The notes beneath the pieces were generated by a model that worked only from the letters and a program-made list of their open reading frames with translations, had not been told where the DNA came from and did not search any database. From positions 1 to 61,116 of the IMG/VR virus record IMGVR_UViG_3300030106_004626: a DNA stretch of 61,116 nt; one strand, 5' to 3'. Positions 7,536-14,927 of the stretch are shown one piece after another (position 1 is the first letter of the stretch; each line of letters starts with the position of its first letter). A program made the translations under genes and the position numbers. Source of the stretch: a virus.

Positions 7536-7543
7536 ACCTCCTT
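7536..7543 (-). promoter_or_regulatory. Canonical ribosome binding site
   Basis: AAGGAGGT on the minus strand, 8 nt before the ATG at 7527. It shows that the host ribosome presumably has an ordinary anti-Shine-Dalgarno, so the lack of such sites elsewhere is a feature of this phage's promoters. Confidence 0.85.
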
Positions 7544-7578
7544 TCTACTTGTTAGGGTTAATAATCAGGGCGGGGAAA

Positions 7579-8079
7579 TCAGTTGTTGTCAATCTCCTCA
7601 GAGGAGTCGGCGAGGTTAGTGAGGGCGGCGAAGGACTCGCGGACCACCTTGGCCTTGCCCTCGATAATGTGGACCGGCACCGTCCGCTCACGGGCCGCGT
7701 TTCTAGCGATTGAGGTTGCAGTGTCGCAGGTCACCATCAGGAGGTGGACCCGCATTCCGGCGGCATGGGCCTCGGAGATCCAGCTTGCGACCTTCTCAAC
7801 ATTGGTTGCGGTGGAATCGAGAATGTGGGTAGCGCCAGCATCTAAGGCCGCAAGGCGGCGCTTTTCGAACTCGGCCTTGCTCCAGTCATGCACCAACTCG
7901 GGGCGCTTGGGATCAAAATCGGGGTGATCCTTTTTTAGATCGTCACAGTCAAGGACTGGAAGATCAGGCCACAAGTGACGGCAAAGGGAGGACTTGCCAG
8001 CAGCGGGGAGACCAGCCGTCAGGATGACGGTCGGGGCGGTAAGATCAGCAGTGGAAGTGTTAGTGGAAAATCTGAGCAT
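7579..8079 (-). CDS. P-loop kinase (polynucleotide kinase / zeta-toxin-like AAA_33 type)
   Basis: 166 residues from the ATG at 8079. Walker A GLPAAGKS lies at residues 23-30, followed by a DCDDLKKDHP segment and a DSTATN segment, the layout of small AAA_33/zeta-like kinases that phosphorylate nucleic-acid ends or small molecules. The 54 open codons before 8079 begin with TTG and look non-coding. The chosen start is 5 nt from a weak -10. It heads the minus-strand early region next to the operator cluster. Substrate unknown. Confidence 0.65.
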   Translation of the reverse strand: MLRFSTNTSTADLTAPTVILTAGLPAAGKSSLCRHLWPDLPVLDCDDLKKDHPDFDPKRPELVHDWSKAEFEKRRLAALDAGATHILDSTATNVEKVASWISEAHAAGMRVHLLMVTCDTATSIARNAARERTVPVHIIEGKAKVVRESFAALTNLADSSEEIDNN

Positions 8080-8130
8080 GACCGAGTCTGATCGATGCCG
8101 GAGCTTATTGCAAGAACTATTTAGCATATT
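8080..8130 (-). promoter_or_regulatory. Near-leaderless promoter of the kinase gene
   Basis: TTGCAA (8108-8113), 17-nt spacer, CAGACT (8085-8090), 5 nt, ATG at 8079. The -10 is weak, but the 18-bp element (one base longer in the middle) is present at 8111-8130. Confidence 0.5.
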
Positions 8131-8161
8131 ACCGAACTTTTTTTCTGGGGGGAGCGGAGCA

Positions 8162-8340
8162 TCTAACAGAACCTCGTTCAGGATTGAATCTTGATGCTGG
8201 GAAACTAGCACACGTAATCGGCGCAACTTGTTGAAGGCCAAGGGGTTGTGGTCTAACAGAAACTGTTAGATTTGATTTCTAACAGAAACTGTTGGCCTGT
8301 AAAGTATTAACTGTCAATGAGTTGTGGCTTGCCTGTTAGA
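8162..8340. promoter_or_regulatory. Operator cluster: TCTAACAG-AAA-CTGTTAGA palindromes
   Basis: A perfect 19-bp palindrome is at 8252-8270 and a near-identical one at 8278-8296, 26 bp apart (between two and three helical turns). Isolated half-sites are at 8162-8169 and 8333-8340. The cluster lies between divergent transcription units, as expected for a dimeric repressor or activator. No obvious regulator gene was recognised. Confidence 0.75.
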
Positions 8341-8728
8341 GACAAAATGTCCCGAAACGTCCAAAATCATTTAACGTCCCAAGACCCTCGGGAGAGGTGC
8401 GACGCAGCACAGGCGATCCTCGGGCCATTGAGGGCCATGTTCCAATGAACACCTTTTAGGGCTTCAGGAGTCAGGGATCGGGGGGCAGGGAATCGGGGTA
8501 AGGCCCGCCCGACTCCCGATCCCCGATTCCGGTATCGCGAACCGTGCAGCCTGAGACCGGAAGCCGGAATCATGGTAAGGTGATCAGGATAGTCAGGATG
8601 CCCGAGCCATGCAGCCGGATTCATGGTAAGTGCAGCAAGATAGTCAGGATTTCCGAAGGACGCCACCCGTGGGTATGGGGGTTTTGGGCGGCGGCGACTC
8701 ATATAAATATGTATGCGTATGAAAAAAT
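8341..8728. other. GC-rich intergenic region with inverted and direct repeats
   Basis: No convincing gene. Overlapping inverted repeats occur at 8467-8530 (GGAATCGGGG at 8489-8498 with CCCCGATTCC at 8521-8530; GGGATCGGG at 8474-8482 with CCCGATCCC at 8515-8523). They are followed by an imperfect tandem repeat of period 51 (8563-8605 and 8614-8656, each with CATGGTAAG and TAGTCAGGAT). ORFs here on either strand owe their apparent repeats to these DNA repeats. A replication origin or control region is possible. Confidence 0.6.
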
Positions 8729-8763
8729 TTGACAAATTATCCTTCATTGCTTTAATCCACCCA
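8729..8763 (+). promoter_or_regulatory. Leaderless promoter, first rightward gene
   Basis: TTGACA (8729-8734), 17-nt spacer, TTAATC (8752-8757), 6 nt, ATG at 8764. This is the plus-strand counterpart of the minus-strand leaderless promoters. Confidence 0.7.
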
Positions 8764-9018
8764 ATGGAAAAGACGACCTATTATGATCGGAACAAGGAGG
8801 CGCGGTGTGCTTACCAGCGCGAGTATTATAAAAAAAATAAGGATAAGATTAATAAAAAACGTCAAATTGACGAAGCGGTAGACCCCGAAAAGGCAGAAAA
8901 AAGATTAAAGTATAACAGGGATTATTACCGCAAACACAGAAAAAAACTTTTGCGTATGCGAGCAGAGCGGTATCGAAAACTAAAAGCGCAACAAAACAAG
9001 GATACCGCAAAGGGCTAG
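8764..9018 (+). CDS. Small basic protein with Tyr/Lys repeats
   Basis: 84 residues from the ATG at 8764, chosen because of the promoter 6 nt upstream; an upstream in-frame ATG at 8713 lies within or before the promoter. Highly basic, with repeated YYxKNKDK and YYRKHRKK segments, probably a long helix that binds nucleic acid. Such proteins are common in phages and uncharacterised. A regulator role near the operators is possible but unproven. Confidence 0.6.
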   Translation: MEKTTYYDRNKEARCAYQREYYKKNKDKINKKRQIDEAVDPEKAEKRLKYNRDYYRKHRKKLLRMRAERYRKLKAQQNKDTAKG

Positions 9019-9045
9019 CCCCAATACCCAAACCAAAAACTTTTC

Positions 9046-9066
9046 TTGAGGGTGTATACTAAAAGT
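9046..9066 (+). promoter_or_regulatory. Probable promoter for gene 9115-9567
   Basis: TTGAGG (9046-9051) followed after about 16 nt by an AT-only stretch (TATATATATT). The -35 sits in AACTTTTCTTGAGG, which resembles the AGTTCTTG core of the minus-strand element. It leaves a leader of about 35-40 nt. Confidence 0.45.
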
Positions 9067-9114
9067 ATATATATTAATGGTATATAGAATCTCAGAGAAC
9101 TTTTCAACCGCGCT

Positions 9115-9567
9115 ATGAAACTACCCGAAGGATTTTTAAGAATACCCGATACCACGCATTATGCGTATTACCCCATCACGAACCTTGTGATGAACCTGCG
9201 AACCGAACAAGTGCTAACGCCCCAGTGGCAGGGAGGCTCGCTTCGGACAAAGATCGTTAATAAAGACGGGAAGCCATTTTACTTCCCCCATGATTTTTTC
9301 GAGCGGCCAAAACAGCCCACCCTGACTCGTGATTACGTGCTTCAGGATGAGGGAGCCAAGATCCTGCCCGACTACCCTCGGTATGCTATTACGGAGCTGG
9401 GGGTGATATACTGCATTGAACCGAAGAAGCGGGGGCGCAAGGCCAACTGTATACACGTTGTAGATACCCACGAACACCAAGGATGGGAGCAAGCGTCTTT
9501 GGCTACCCTTGAAGGCAAAACGCGCAGGGTCCGTGTGGATAAACTTATGTCGGAACTTTGGGACTAA
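9115..9567 (+). CDS. NUMOD4-like protein without HNH domain (tentative)
   Basis: 150 residues. Two similar halves are visible: residues about 10-60 and 75-150. The second reads YAITELGVIY ... KKRGRKANC ... RRVRVDKLMSELW, the order seen in NUMOD4-type DNA-binding modules of phage HNH endonucleases. No HNH nuclease motif is present, so if the assignment is right this would be a stand-alone DNA-binding protein. The family call is from pattern memory only. Confidence 0.5.
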   Translation: MKLPEGFLRIPDTTHYAYYPITNLVMNLRTEQVLTPQWQGGSLRTKIVNKDGKPFYFPHDFFERPKQPTLTRDYVLQDEGAKILPDYPRYAITELGVIYCIEPKKRGRKANCIHVVDTHEHQGWEQASLATLEGKTRRVRVDKLMSELWD

Positions 9568-9569
9568 AT

Positions 9570-9592
9570 CGACACGTAACAAGAACGTGTCG
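9570..9592. other. Inverted repeat
   Basis: CGACACGT (9570-9577) and ACGTGTCG (9585-9592) form a perfect 8-bp stem with a 7-base loop directly after the stop of 9115-9567. There is no T run on the plus strand, so it is at best a weak terminator, an RNA-stabilising hairpin or a protein-binding site. Confidence 0.6.
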
Positions 9593-9607
9593 AGGGGCCT
9601 AACCTGA

Positions 9608-9847
9608 ATGGTCTCTTTTGCTCTTTCGCTCCTCGTGTTACTATGCGTGGGGGTGAGATCCGCCACGACATTATTGGAAACCATTGTAGCTATGCTACTT
9701 GTGGCCATACTGTCTTTAGTAATTACAATAACGGCTTACAGCGTGTTCAAAGGGTTCATCGGTCTTAGTAAAGAGCACCAGCTCTTCGACCCCGACGCTT
9801 CGCATCCTTCGGGCAACACTAATTCTTTACTCGAACCCCCTCCTTGA
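9608..9847 (+). CDS. Small membrane protein
   Basis: 79 residues with two hydrophobic segments (about residues 2-16 and 21-47) and a short acidic, Pro-rich tail. The leader AACCTGA directly abuts the ATG. The role is unknown. It lies in the small-gene block before the portal gene, away from the lysis cassette, so a holin role is less likely. Confidence 0.55.
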   Translation: MVSFALSLLVLLCVGVRSATTLLETIVAMLLVAILSLVITITAYSVFKGFIGLSKEHQLFDPDASHPSGNTNSLLEPPP

Positions 9848-9872
9848 AATCCTCTGTGTAAAAACCTATGCT
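9844..9872 (+). promoter_or_regulatory. Promoter for gene 9894-10172
   Basis: TTGAAA (9844-9849), 17-nt spacer, TATGCT (9867-9872). It would give a 15-nt leader before the ATG at 9894. Confidence 0.5.
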
Positions 9873-9893
9873 TTTGTCTGGGCACAGAGATCA

Positions 9894-10172
9894 ATGTATG
9901 ACGCCACAAAAAGACCGAACAAATTTTTGCGGCGTAAACAGGTCGGCAAATGCTTAGTGTATTTGGAAGAATACGAATTCGACGACCAAAAGCGGTATTA
10001 TATAGAGGCTAACGGCCCCGACTTCAGAATTTGGCGGCGCGTAACGGGGGATTACCACAGAGCTTATGAGATATACATAATATACCGCTTCTGGGTTTGG
10101 TGGATCGAGGCTTGTTGTAACTGGTTCCCCACAACAAGATTTATTACGTGGCTAATGTTTAAAGTAATTTGA
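9894..10172 (+). CDS. Hypothetical protein
   Basis: 92 residues, rich in Tyr, Trp and Arg, with an aromatic C-terminal third (RFWVWWIEACCNWF) that may associate with membranes. No recognised family. It is the last gene before the minus-strand cassette at 10.3-10.5 kb. Confidence 0.55.
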   Translation: MYDATKRPNKFLRRKQVGKCLVYLEEYEFDDQKRYYIEANGPDFRIWRRVTGDYHRAYEIYIIYRFWVWWIEACCNWFPTTRFITWLMFKVI

Positions 10173-10241
10173 GCCTAGGTTTCACGCTCTTTTAGAGGTT
10201 CCCCCAACCCACCCCCGTGAAAACCTTGAGTGTCACGGAAA

Positions 10242-10275
10242 AGCCCGCCTCGGGAACCATGCTCCGAGGCGGGCT
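10242..10275 (-). terminator. Terminator of the lipoprotein/microprotein cassette
   Basis: A perfect 12-bp stem (AGCCCGCCTCGG 10242-10253, CCGAGGCGGGCT 10264-10275) with a 10-base loop; on the minus strand it is followed by TTTT. It ends the minus-strand unit that begins at 10543. Confidence 0.9.
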
Positions 10276-10286
10276 ATGCGTTGCCA

Positions 10287-10352
10287 TTACCGGCCCTTGG
10301 GTTTCCCCATCGGACGCGGTTTTGGTTTTGGTTTTGGTTTTCCGTAGGCCAT
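10287..10352 (-). CDS. Lys-Pro microprotein (21 residues)
   Basis: ATG at 10352 to TAA at 10287 encodes a 21-residue peptide made of Lys-Pro repeats with a C-terminal GKPKGR. Most of it is encoded by a four-fold GGTTTT-type DNA repeat on the plus strand. It starts 2 nt after the lipoprotein stop and is followed by a terminator, so it would be cotranscribed. Short basic Pro-rich peptides occur in other phages, function unknown. The repeat could also be non-coding. Confidence 0.4.
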   Translation of the reverse strand: MAYGKPKPKPKPRPMGKPKGR

Positions 10353-10354
10353 AA

Positions 10355-10543
10355 TTACTCAGTCGGAATAAGGTCCAGTCCGATACAGAATTTAGGAGGC
10401 ATCGGACGGAATTCTAGGTCCAGCTTCGCGCTGGTCGATGGGTCGGTGAACGGGAGGGGTAGTTCGCCACCCAGATCAGCCGTGGAGCACGATACACCAA
10501 ACAGGATGCATGATGCACTTGCTGCAATCAGGTTCAACTTCAT
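10355..10543 (-). CDS. Small lipoprotein-like exported protein
   Basis: 62 residues. An N-terminal hydrophobic segment (MKLNLIAASASCILFGVSC) ends in a cysteine at residue 19 that could be a lipidation site, though the lipobox is not ideal (G-V-S-C). The rest is Pro-rich, as in outer-membrane spanins or superinfection-exclusion lipoproteins. It is encoded against the surrounding late genes with its own promoter and terminator, a layout typical of an independently expressed moron-type gene. Confidence 0.55.
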   Translation of the reverse strand: MKLNLIAASASCILFGVSCSTADLGGELPLPFTDPSTSAKLDLEFRPMPPKFCIGLDLIPTE

Positions 10544-10583
10544 AGCCCCCCTTGTATGAACGTGCCCCCTGCCTGTCCAGCGA

Positions 10584-10612
10584 AATATACATAATTGACT
10601 ACGGGCCTACAA
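10584..10612 (-). promoter_or_regulatory. Promoter of the lipoprotein cassette
   Basis: On the minus strand TTGTAG (10607-10612), 17-nt spacer, TATATT (10584-10589). It overlaps the rightward portal promoter (10595-10623), so the two polymerases would compete. Confidence 0.5.
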
Positions 10613-10630
10613 AAAGGTATCAACTTGACA
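10595..10630 (+). promoter_or_regulatory. Near-leaderless promoter of the portal gene
   Basis: TTGACT (10595-10600), 17-nt spacer, TATCAA (10618-10623), 7 nt, ATG at 10631. It explains why the reading frame is open upstream: the TTG at 10595 is a -35 element, not a start. Confidence 0.65.
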
Positions 10631-12853
10631 ATGAGCGACACCACGCTTGAGGCTTACGACACCCTGAATCTTGGCTCTTTGGACGAAAAGGGCAAGCCAG
10701 TAGAAACCAGACTAAAAGACGTAAAGAGTGCGCTTGGTATTTACACCACCCTGCGTCAAGCTGACGAGAAGTCTGCGCTCAACCGCGCCCGCATCGATTC
10801 GATGTTCGACGGAGCGGCCCCCTACAACTCGGTGGCTCTTGCTACGAGCGGTCAGGGGTTAAAAACAAACTTAAATTTTGGAGATGCACAACGACTCTTG
10901 GATGTGGCTCTTAGTGCTTACGTTGACCTTTACAGTTCTCTTGAGAGACTCGTTGAAGTGCGCGGAACGCAGGGAGAAGCGAGCGAAATCAAACCGGCGG
11001 AAGAGATTGTCGCGGAAGAGCTAACGCACTTGATGCGTAACTGGCCTGAGTTCCACAGCGCCTATCTGCGATTATGCACGACGTTTATCAAACACGGCGT
11101 GGCGGTTGCTTACTTTGATTCGCCGGACGACTGGCGATTCCGTGTTGGCGGGTTCACGGACATACTGATTCCTCGCCAGACTCCTGCAAGCGAGGAGTGT
11201 ATCGATGTTGCTATTGGTCGCCGCAACTATCTGTTGCACGAATTATTCGCCTACATCAAGAATCCTGAAGCAGCGGCCAAGGTTGGGTGGAACGTGGAAG
11301 AGGTGAAGCGCGTTATCTTAAAAAACGCAACCACTAATACCAGTTACAAGCAATACAATGATTTTGAATCGCTGCAACAAGAGCTGAAGAACAACGACCT
11401 CTACACTGGCCTTGAGAACCCGACAGTTTCTGTGTTGCACTTCTGGGTGAAAGAGATGGATGGGAGTGTCAGCCACTACATCTCTGCCGAAGACACCCCA
11501 AAAGATTTTCTGTATAAGAAAGTTTCTCGTTACGAAAAAGCCGAACAGGCGTATGTGATGTTCACATACGGCGTCGGCAGCAATGGAACATACCATTCGA
11601 TTCGGGGCTTAGGTCAGCGCATCTTCGCCCATGTCCAGACCAGTAACCGATTGCGTTGCCAGCAGATCGACGGAGCTATGCTCGCCTCTGCGGTGATGAT
11701 CCAACCCGAAACCCAAAGGTCTCTGGACGAGTTGCAGTTTACCTACTACGGCGCATACGCCGTGTTGTCCCCGAACGTAAAAATCGTTGAGAAGGCGATC
11801 CCGAATCTTGGCACCGCTGTTCAACCTGCCTTGCAGGATCTGACGCAGCAGTTGCAGTTGAACACGGACACCATCAGCACGTATGGGCCTCAACAGAGTT
11901 CACCTTACCGGAACCAGATGCAGATTGTGGCCGACATGGATGTCACCACCCGCCTGTCTGGTGCGAGCCTCAACCTGTTCTATTCTAGTTGGAATCGCCT
12001 CCTCCGAGAAGTGGTCCGCCGCGTAGCTACTACCAAGAAGCCGGATAAGGCGGTTAAAGACTTCTTTGACCGATGCGAAGCCCGTGGGGTTCCCAAGGAG
12101 TTCGTTAAGACTCTTGATGTCGCCCGCACCAAGGCTGTTAGATCGATTGGAAACGGAAGCCACGCGAACCGCATGGTAGCCCTGAAAGAACTTCAAGGGA
12201 TAAGCGGACAGTTCGACGATGTTGGCAGACGCAACCTGACCCGCGACATTGTTTCGACCCGAGTGGGCCACGACCTTGCTGACCGTTACGTTCCGGCTGA
12301 GATCGAGAAGCGGCCTACCGTGGATCTGAAGATTGCATACTTCGAGAACCAACAGCTCACTGCGGGCCAACCTGTTCCGGTCGTAGGAAACGAGTTGCAC
12401 GGAACACATTTGGAGATTCATGTTCCGGCTCTTAACCAGATAATAGAACAACTGAATACGGGTGCGGCTGACCCGATGCAGGCACTTCCTGTTGTGCAGG
12501 CATTCTACCAGCACATTAGCGAGACTCTACAGTTCGCGGCTGGAGACCCGGCCCTTGAAGGAATGGTATCGCAGACTAAACAAGTTTTGCAGTTCGCCGA
12601 GGAGGTTATTAACAACACCACAAAAGCGGTGCAAAAAATGCAACGGGATCAAGCACAGCAGCAAGAGCAGCCTCAAGGTCAAGAGCAGCCCTCACAAGCT
12701 GATGCTAAGATGATGGAGCATCAGATAAAGATGCAGATCGCCCAAGAAAAAGCTGAACTTGATCTAGCGATCAAACAGAAAAAACATGACCAAGAAATGG
12801 CTATACGTGACGCCAAGGCTGCGCTAGAGTTCCGCCAGAACAGTGACATCTAA
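10631..12853 (+). CDS. Portal (head-tail connector) protein, T7-like
   Basis: 740 residues from the ATG at 10631. Size, position before the scaffold and capsid genes, and the overall pattern match podovirus connector proteins that form the dodecameric portal through which DNA is packaged and ejected. Recognisable segments are the N-terminal region with ARIDSMFDGAAPYNS and the later GASLNLFYSSWNRLLREV region. The C-terminal 90 residues are Gln/Lys-rich and probably coiled coil. The next gene overlaps its stop. Confidence 0.75.
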   Translation: MSDTTLEAYDTLNLGSLDEKGKPVETRLKDVKSALGIYTTLRQADEKSALNRARIDSMFDGAAPYNSVALATSGQGLKTNLNFGDAQRLLDVALSAYVDLYSSLERLVEVRGTQGEASEIKPAEEIVAEELTHLMRNWPEFHSAYLRLCTTFIKHGVAVAYFDSPDDWRFRVGGFTDILIPRQTPASEECIDVAIGRRNYLLHELFAYIKNPEAAAKVGWNVEEVKRVILKNATTNTSYKQYNDFESLQQELKNNDLYTGLENPTVSVLHFWVKEMDGSVSHYISAEDTPKDFLYKKVSRYEKAEQAYVMFTYGVGSNGTYHSIRGLGQRIFAHVQTSNRLRCQQIDGAMLASAVMIQPETQRSLDELQFTYYGAYAVLSPNVKIVEKAIPNLGTAVQPALQDLTQQLQLNTDTISTYGPQQSSPYRNQMQIVADMDVTTRLSGASLNLFYSSWNRLLREVVRRVATTKKPDKAVKDFFDRCEARGVPKEFVKTLDVARTKAVRSIGNGSHANRMVALKELQGISGQFDDVGRRNLTRDIVSTRVGHDLADRYVPAEIEKRPTVDLKIAYFENQQLTAGQPVPVVGNELHGTHLEIHVPALNQIIEQLNTGAADPMQALPVVQAFYQHISETLQFAAGDPALEGMVSQTKQVLQFAEEVINNTTKAVQKMQRDQAQQQEQPQGQEQPSQADAKMMEHQIKMQIAQEKAELDLAIKQKKHDQEMAIRDAKAALEFRQNSDI

Positions 12854-13211
12854 AGAGCTACTAGACCTCCACGATGCTACTTGCGTTGAGTGCAAGGCCA
12901 TCATGCGAGCAAAAAATTCTGATTATACGGGAGGCAAAACCGCTACTGACCCGTTTGCTAATTTTAAAACTAGCGCGGTGATTGGCATCCACCCAGTTCA
13001 TGGGCTGTTGATGCGTGTCCTCGACAAAATTCAACGCATACGCTCATTTGTAAACGACTCTGAGCTTCAAGTTCCTAACGAAAGCGTCGAAGATGCTTGC
13101 CACGATATTATAAACTACGCAATTTTGGCCAAAGCGATGCTAAAAGAAGAGCGCGAACACCATGCCCAACAAGCAGATAACCCCACCAGTCCCCCTCGAC
13201 CACTGGTTTAA
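12843..13211 (+). CDS. Nucleotide-modification-associated domain 1 (DUF1599/Nmad1) protein
   Basis: 122 residues, GTG start overlapping the portal stop. The order KNSDYTGG ... DPFANF ... DKIQRIRS ... ESVEDACHDIINYAIL is the signature I associate with the Nmad1/DUF1599 family, found in phages with modified nucleotides and in all-alpha nucleotide-handling proteins. Its place inside the head gene cluster is unusual for a nucleotide-metabolism protein. No modifying enzyme was recognised elsewhere in the window. Confidence 0.7.
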   Translation: MTSKELLDLHDATCVECKAIMRAKNSDYTGGKTATDPFANFKTSAVIGIHPVHGLLMRVLDKIQRIRSFVNDSELQVPNESVEDACHDIINYAILAKAMLKEEREHHAQQADNPTSPPRPLV

Positions 13212-13458
13212 AAACGCGGCTGCAATAGCAGAGCTACGCGCAATCCTTGAATCTGATGTTTTCCAAAAAGCAACAGCCACTTTAAAAGAAATCGCTGGAC
13301 CTTCGTTTAATACTTTGCAAGATGAATCGGGAAACGCACAGCGTCACGCTTGGTATGCGGGTTACCGAGACGCATTAAATGATTTGCATAAACTTGCACA
13401 TCCGCCCGCAGACAAACAAAATACAATAATCCCAGATGAGTGGACCCACATCGAATGA
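13162..13458 (+). CDS. Small head-cluster hypothetical protein
   Basis: 98 residues, overlapping both neighbours (by 50 and 23 bases). A central helix contains HAWYAGYRDALNDLHKLA, a pattern seen in small uncharacterised proteins between portal and scaffold genes of podoviruses. Function unknown. Confidence 0.6.
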   Translation: MPNKQITPPVPLDHWFKNAAAIAELRAILESDVFQKATATLKEIAGPSFNTLQDESGNAQRHAWYAGYRDALNDLHKLAHPPADKQNTIIPDEWTHIE

Positions 13459-14680
13459 AGTAGCCGAAGTGTCGGCAGCAGACCCTGTAGTAGAAGTAAC
13501 CGCTAACGTCCCTGACGCTGGTGAAGATTCAGGAACTTCTTTTATGGATGCGTTGGACGCTGCTTTTGCTGGTATGGAAACGGGCGGATCACAGGCCGAG
13601 ACTACTCCAGATCCCGCGCCGGAGCCGGAGCCGGAGCCTGAAATAGAAGCTGCGGCAGAACCAGAACCAGAACCAGAACAAGAAGCAGAAGCCGTGCCAG
13701 AGCCAGAAGCTGTTGAAGACGACACTCCTGATCCTCTCGCCGATCTTTCTGAAGATATCGGGGACGACTGGACCCCGAAAGCTGCATCTCGATTCAAGCA
13801 ACTTAAAGAAGAATTAAGATCTAGTAATACCGAGCTTCAGACTCTTCGTCAGCAGCAGCAAGAGTATGAAAAAAAAGTGCAGGAACTTACTGGTCTAGCT
13901 GAAAACAATGATGTTCAAGCTCTTCAACAAAAAATTGAAAAATATGAACAAGCCCAGATGTTCAGTGATTTGGAACAAACTGAGGCTTATCAGCAAGCCG
14001 TAGCCGAACCTCTGCAAATTATTGTCGAACAAGCCGCCGAGATCGCGGAAAAATACGGCGCGGATGCGGACGCTTTGATAGATGTTATGTCTATGTCGGA
14101 TCAAGACGAGCAAGACAGCGCCTTGAATGATATTTTGCATGAGGCTAATGACAGGGACCGTGCGAGCATTTACAATCTTATTAACAATATTGACCCAATA
14201 CTTTCCCGTCGGAACCATATGTGGGAAAATGCGGAAGCCGCTTTTAAAGAAGCCGAACTCCTTGCGGAGCAAAAATCTCAGCAAGAAGCCGCAGAAAAGT
14301 TACGCGTCCGGCAGGAAGTGGCCCAGAACGTGGCCGAGCGGGTCCAACAGAAGCTCCCATTTCTTTCTGGGGTAGAGGGGCTGGACATGAAGGCTATTCA
14401 GGAAAAAGCTGCGGAAGTAGACCCCTCTGTCATGCACCCTGTAGATTTTACCTTCAACTCGATTTCTGCACAGCTTCTTCCCACGGTGGTTCGTGAGTTT
14501 ATTGCGATGCGGGCTGAAAATGCCGCCCTGACTGACAGGCTGGCGGAATACGAAGATGCGGAGCCTACGATGTCTGGCAATGCTCCGACCTCTGGGCAGG
14601 TTGTTAGTGGCGCTGGGGCAGAATCTTCTTTTGAAGACGCCATCAATGCTGCGTTTGGATCACGCAATCTGAACAGATAA
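13436..14680 (+). CDS. Scaffolding protein
   Basis: 414 residues, very acidic. Residues about 55-90 are Pro-Glu repeats (PEPEPEPE), followed by long coiled-coil regions, and the ends carry similar short motifs (FMDALDAAFAG near residue 36, FEDAINAAFGS at the C-terminus). This composition and the position between portal and capsid genes are typical of phage scaffolds that nucleate procapsid assembly and leave before maturation. The C-terminal motif probably docks to the capsid protein. Confidence 0.75.
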   Translation: MSGPTSNEVAEVSAADPVVEVTANVPDAGEDSGTSFMDALDAAFAGMETGGSQAETTPDPAPEPEPEPEIEAAAEPEPEPEQEAEAVPEPEAVEDDTPDPLADLSEDIGDDWTPKAASRFKQLKEELRSSNTELQTLRQQQQEYEKKVQELTGLAENNDVQALQQKIEKYEQAQMFSDLEQTEAYQQAVAEPLQIIVEQAAEIAEKYGADADALIDVMSMSDQDEQDSALNDILHEANDRDRASIYNLINNIDPILSRRNHMWENAEAAFKEAELLAEQKSQQEAAEKLRVRQEVAQNVAERVQQKLPFLSGVEGLDMKAIQEKAAEVDPSVMHPVDFTFNSISAQLLPTVVREFIAMRAENAALTDRLAEYEDAEPTMSGNAPTSGQVVSGAGAESSFEDAINAAFGSRNLNR

Positions 14681-14702
14681 ATCTGTTATTGACCTTTTTA
14701 TA

Positions 14703-14837
14703 TTTCTTGTTAAAACAAGAAGCATAACGACGAGGTTGCTCTAGCCAAAAGTAGTTCTACAAAGTTGTTATTGGGCTGCGTTCCAAACCATACTACCCGA
14801 ATCTGCTGGTTGCTCTAGCCATAAATAGTTCTATGTA
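14703..14837 (+). promoter_or_regulatory. Twin promoters upstream of the capsid gene
   Basis: A 26-bp imperfect repeat (14734-14759 and 14808-14833, period 74) contains in each copy TTGCTC, a 16-nt spacer and a -10: TACAAA (14758-14763) and TATGTA (14832-14837). An AT-rich hairpin (TTCTTG / CAAGAA) lies at about 14703-14720. The rest of the 247-bp gap 14681-14927 contains no gene. The repeats share an AAATAGTTCT-like core with the minus-strand element. Confidence 0.6.
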
Positions 14838-14927
14838 GGCAGTGTTCATCAACCAACTTTGGCCGCTTTTAGCCCCAAACAGGGGGAGTGGTCTATCCTC
14901 TCATTTAACTTTTTACTTTTTTAAATT

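Noticed and set aside
8080-8241. N-terminal extension of the kinase frame, 54 more codons up to a TTG at 8241
   Set aside because: It contains a promoter-like pair and the 18-bp element, starts with TTG and overlaps an operator half-site. The ATG at 8079 with a promoter 5 nt upstream is the better start.
8367-8747. A 126-codon minus-strand frame in the GC-rich intergenic region
   Set aside because: Its apparent protein repeats are due to DNA direct repeats and palindromes, the composition is not protein-like, and it covers a leaderless plus-strand promoter.
10595-10630. Upstream extension of the portal gene to a TTG at 10595
   Set aside because: TTGACT is the -35 element of a promoter 17 nt from TATCAA, and ATG at 10631 is 7 nt downstream of the -10.
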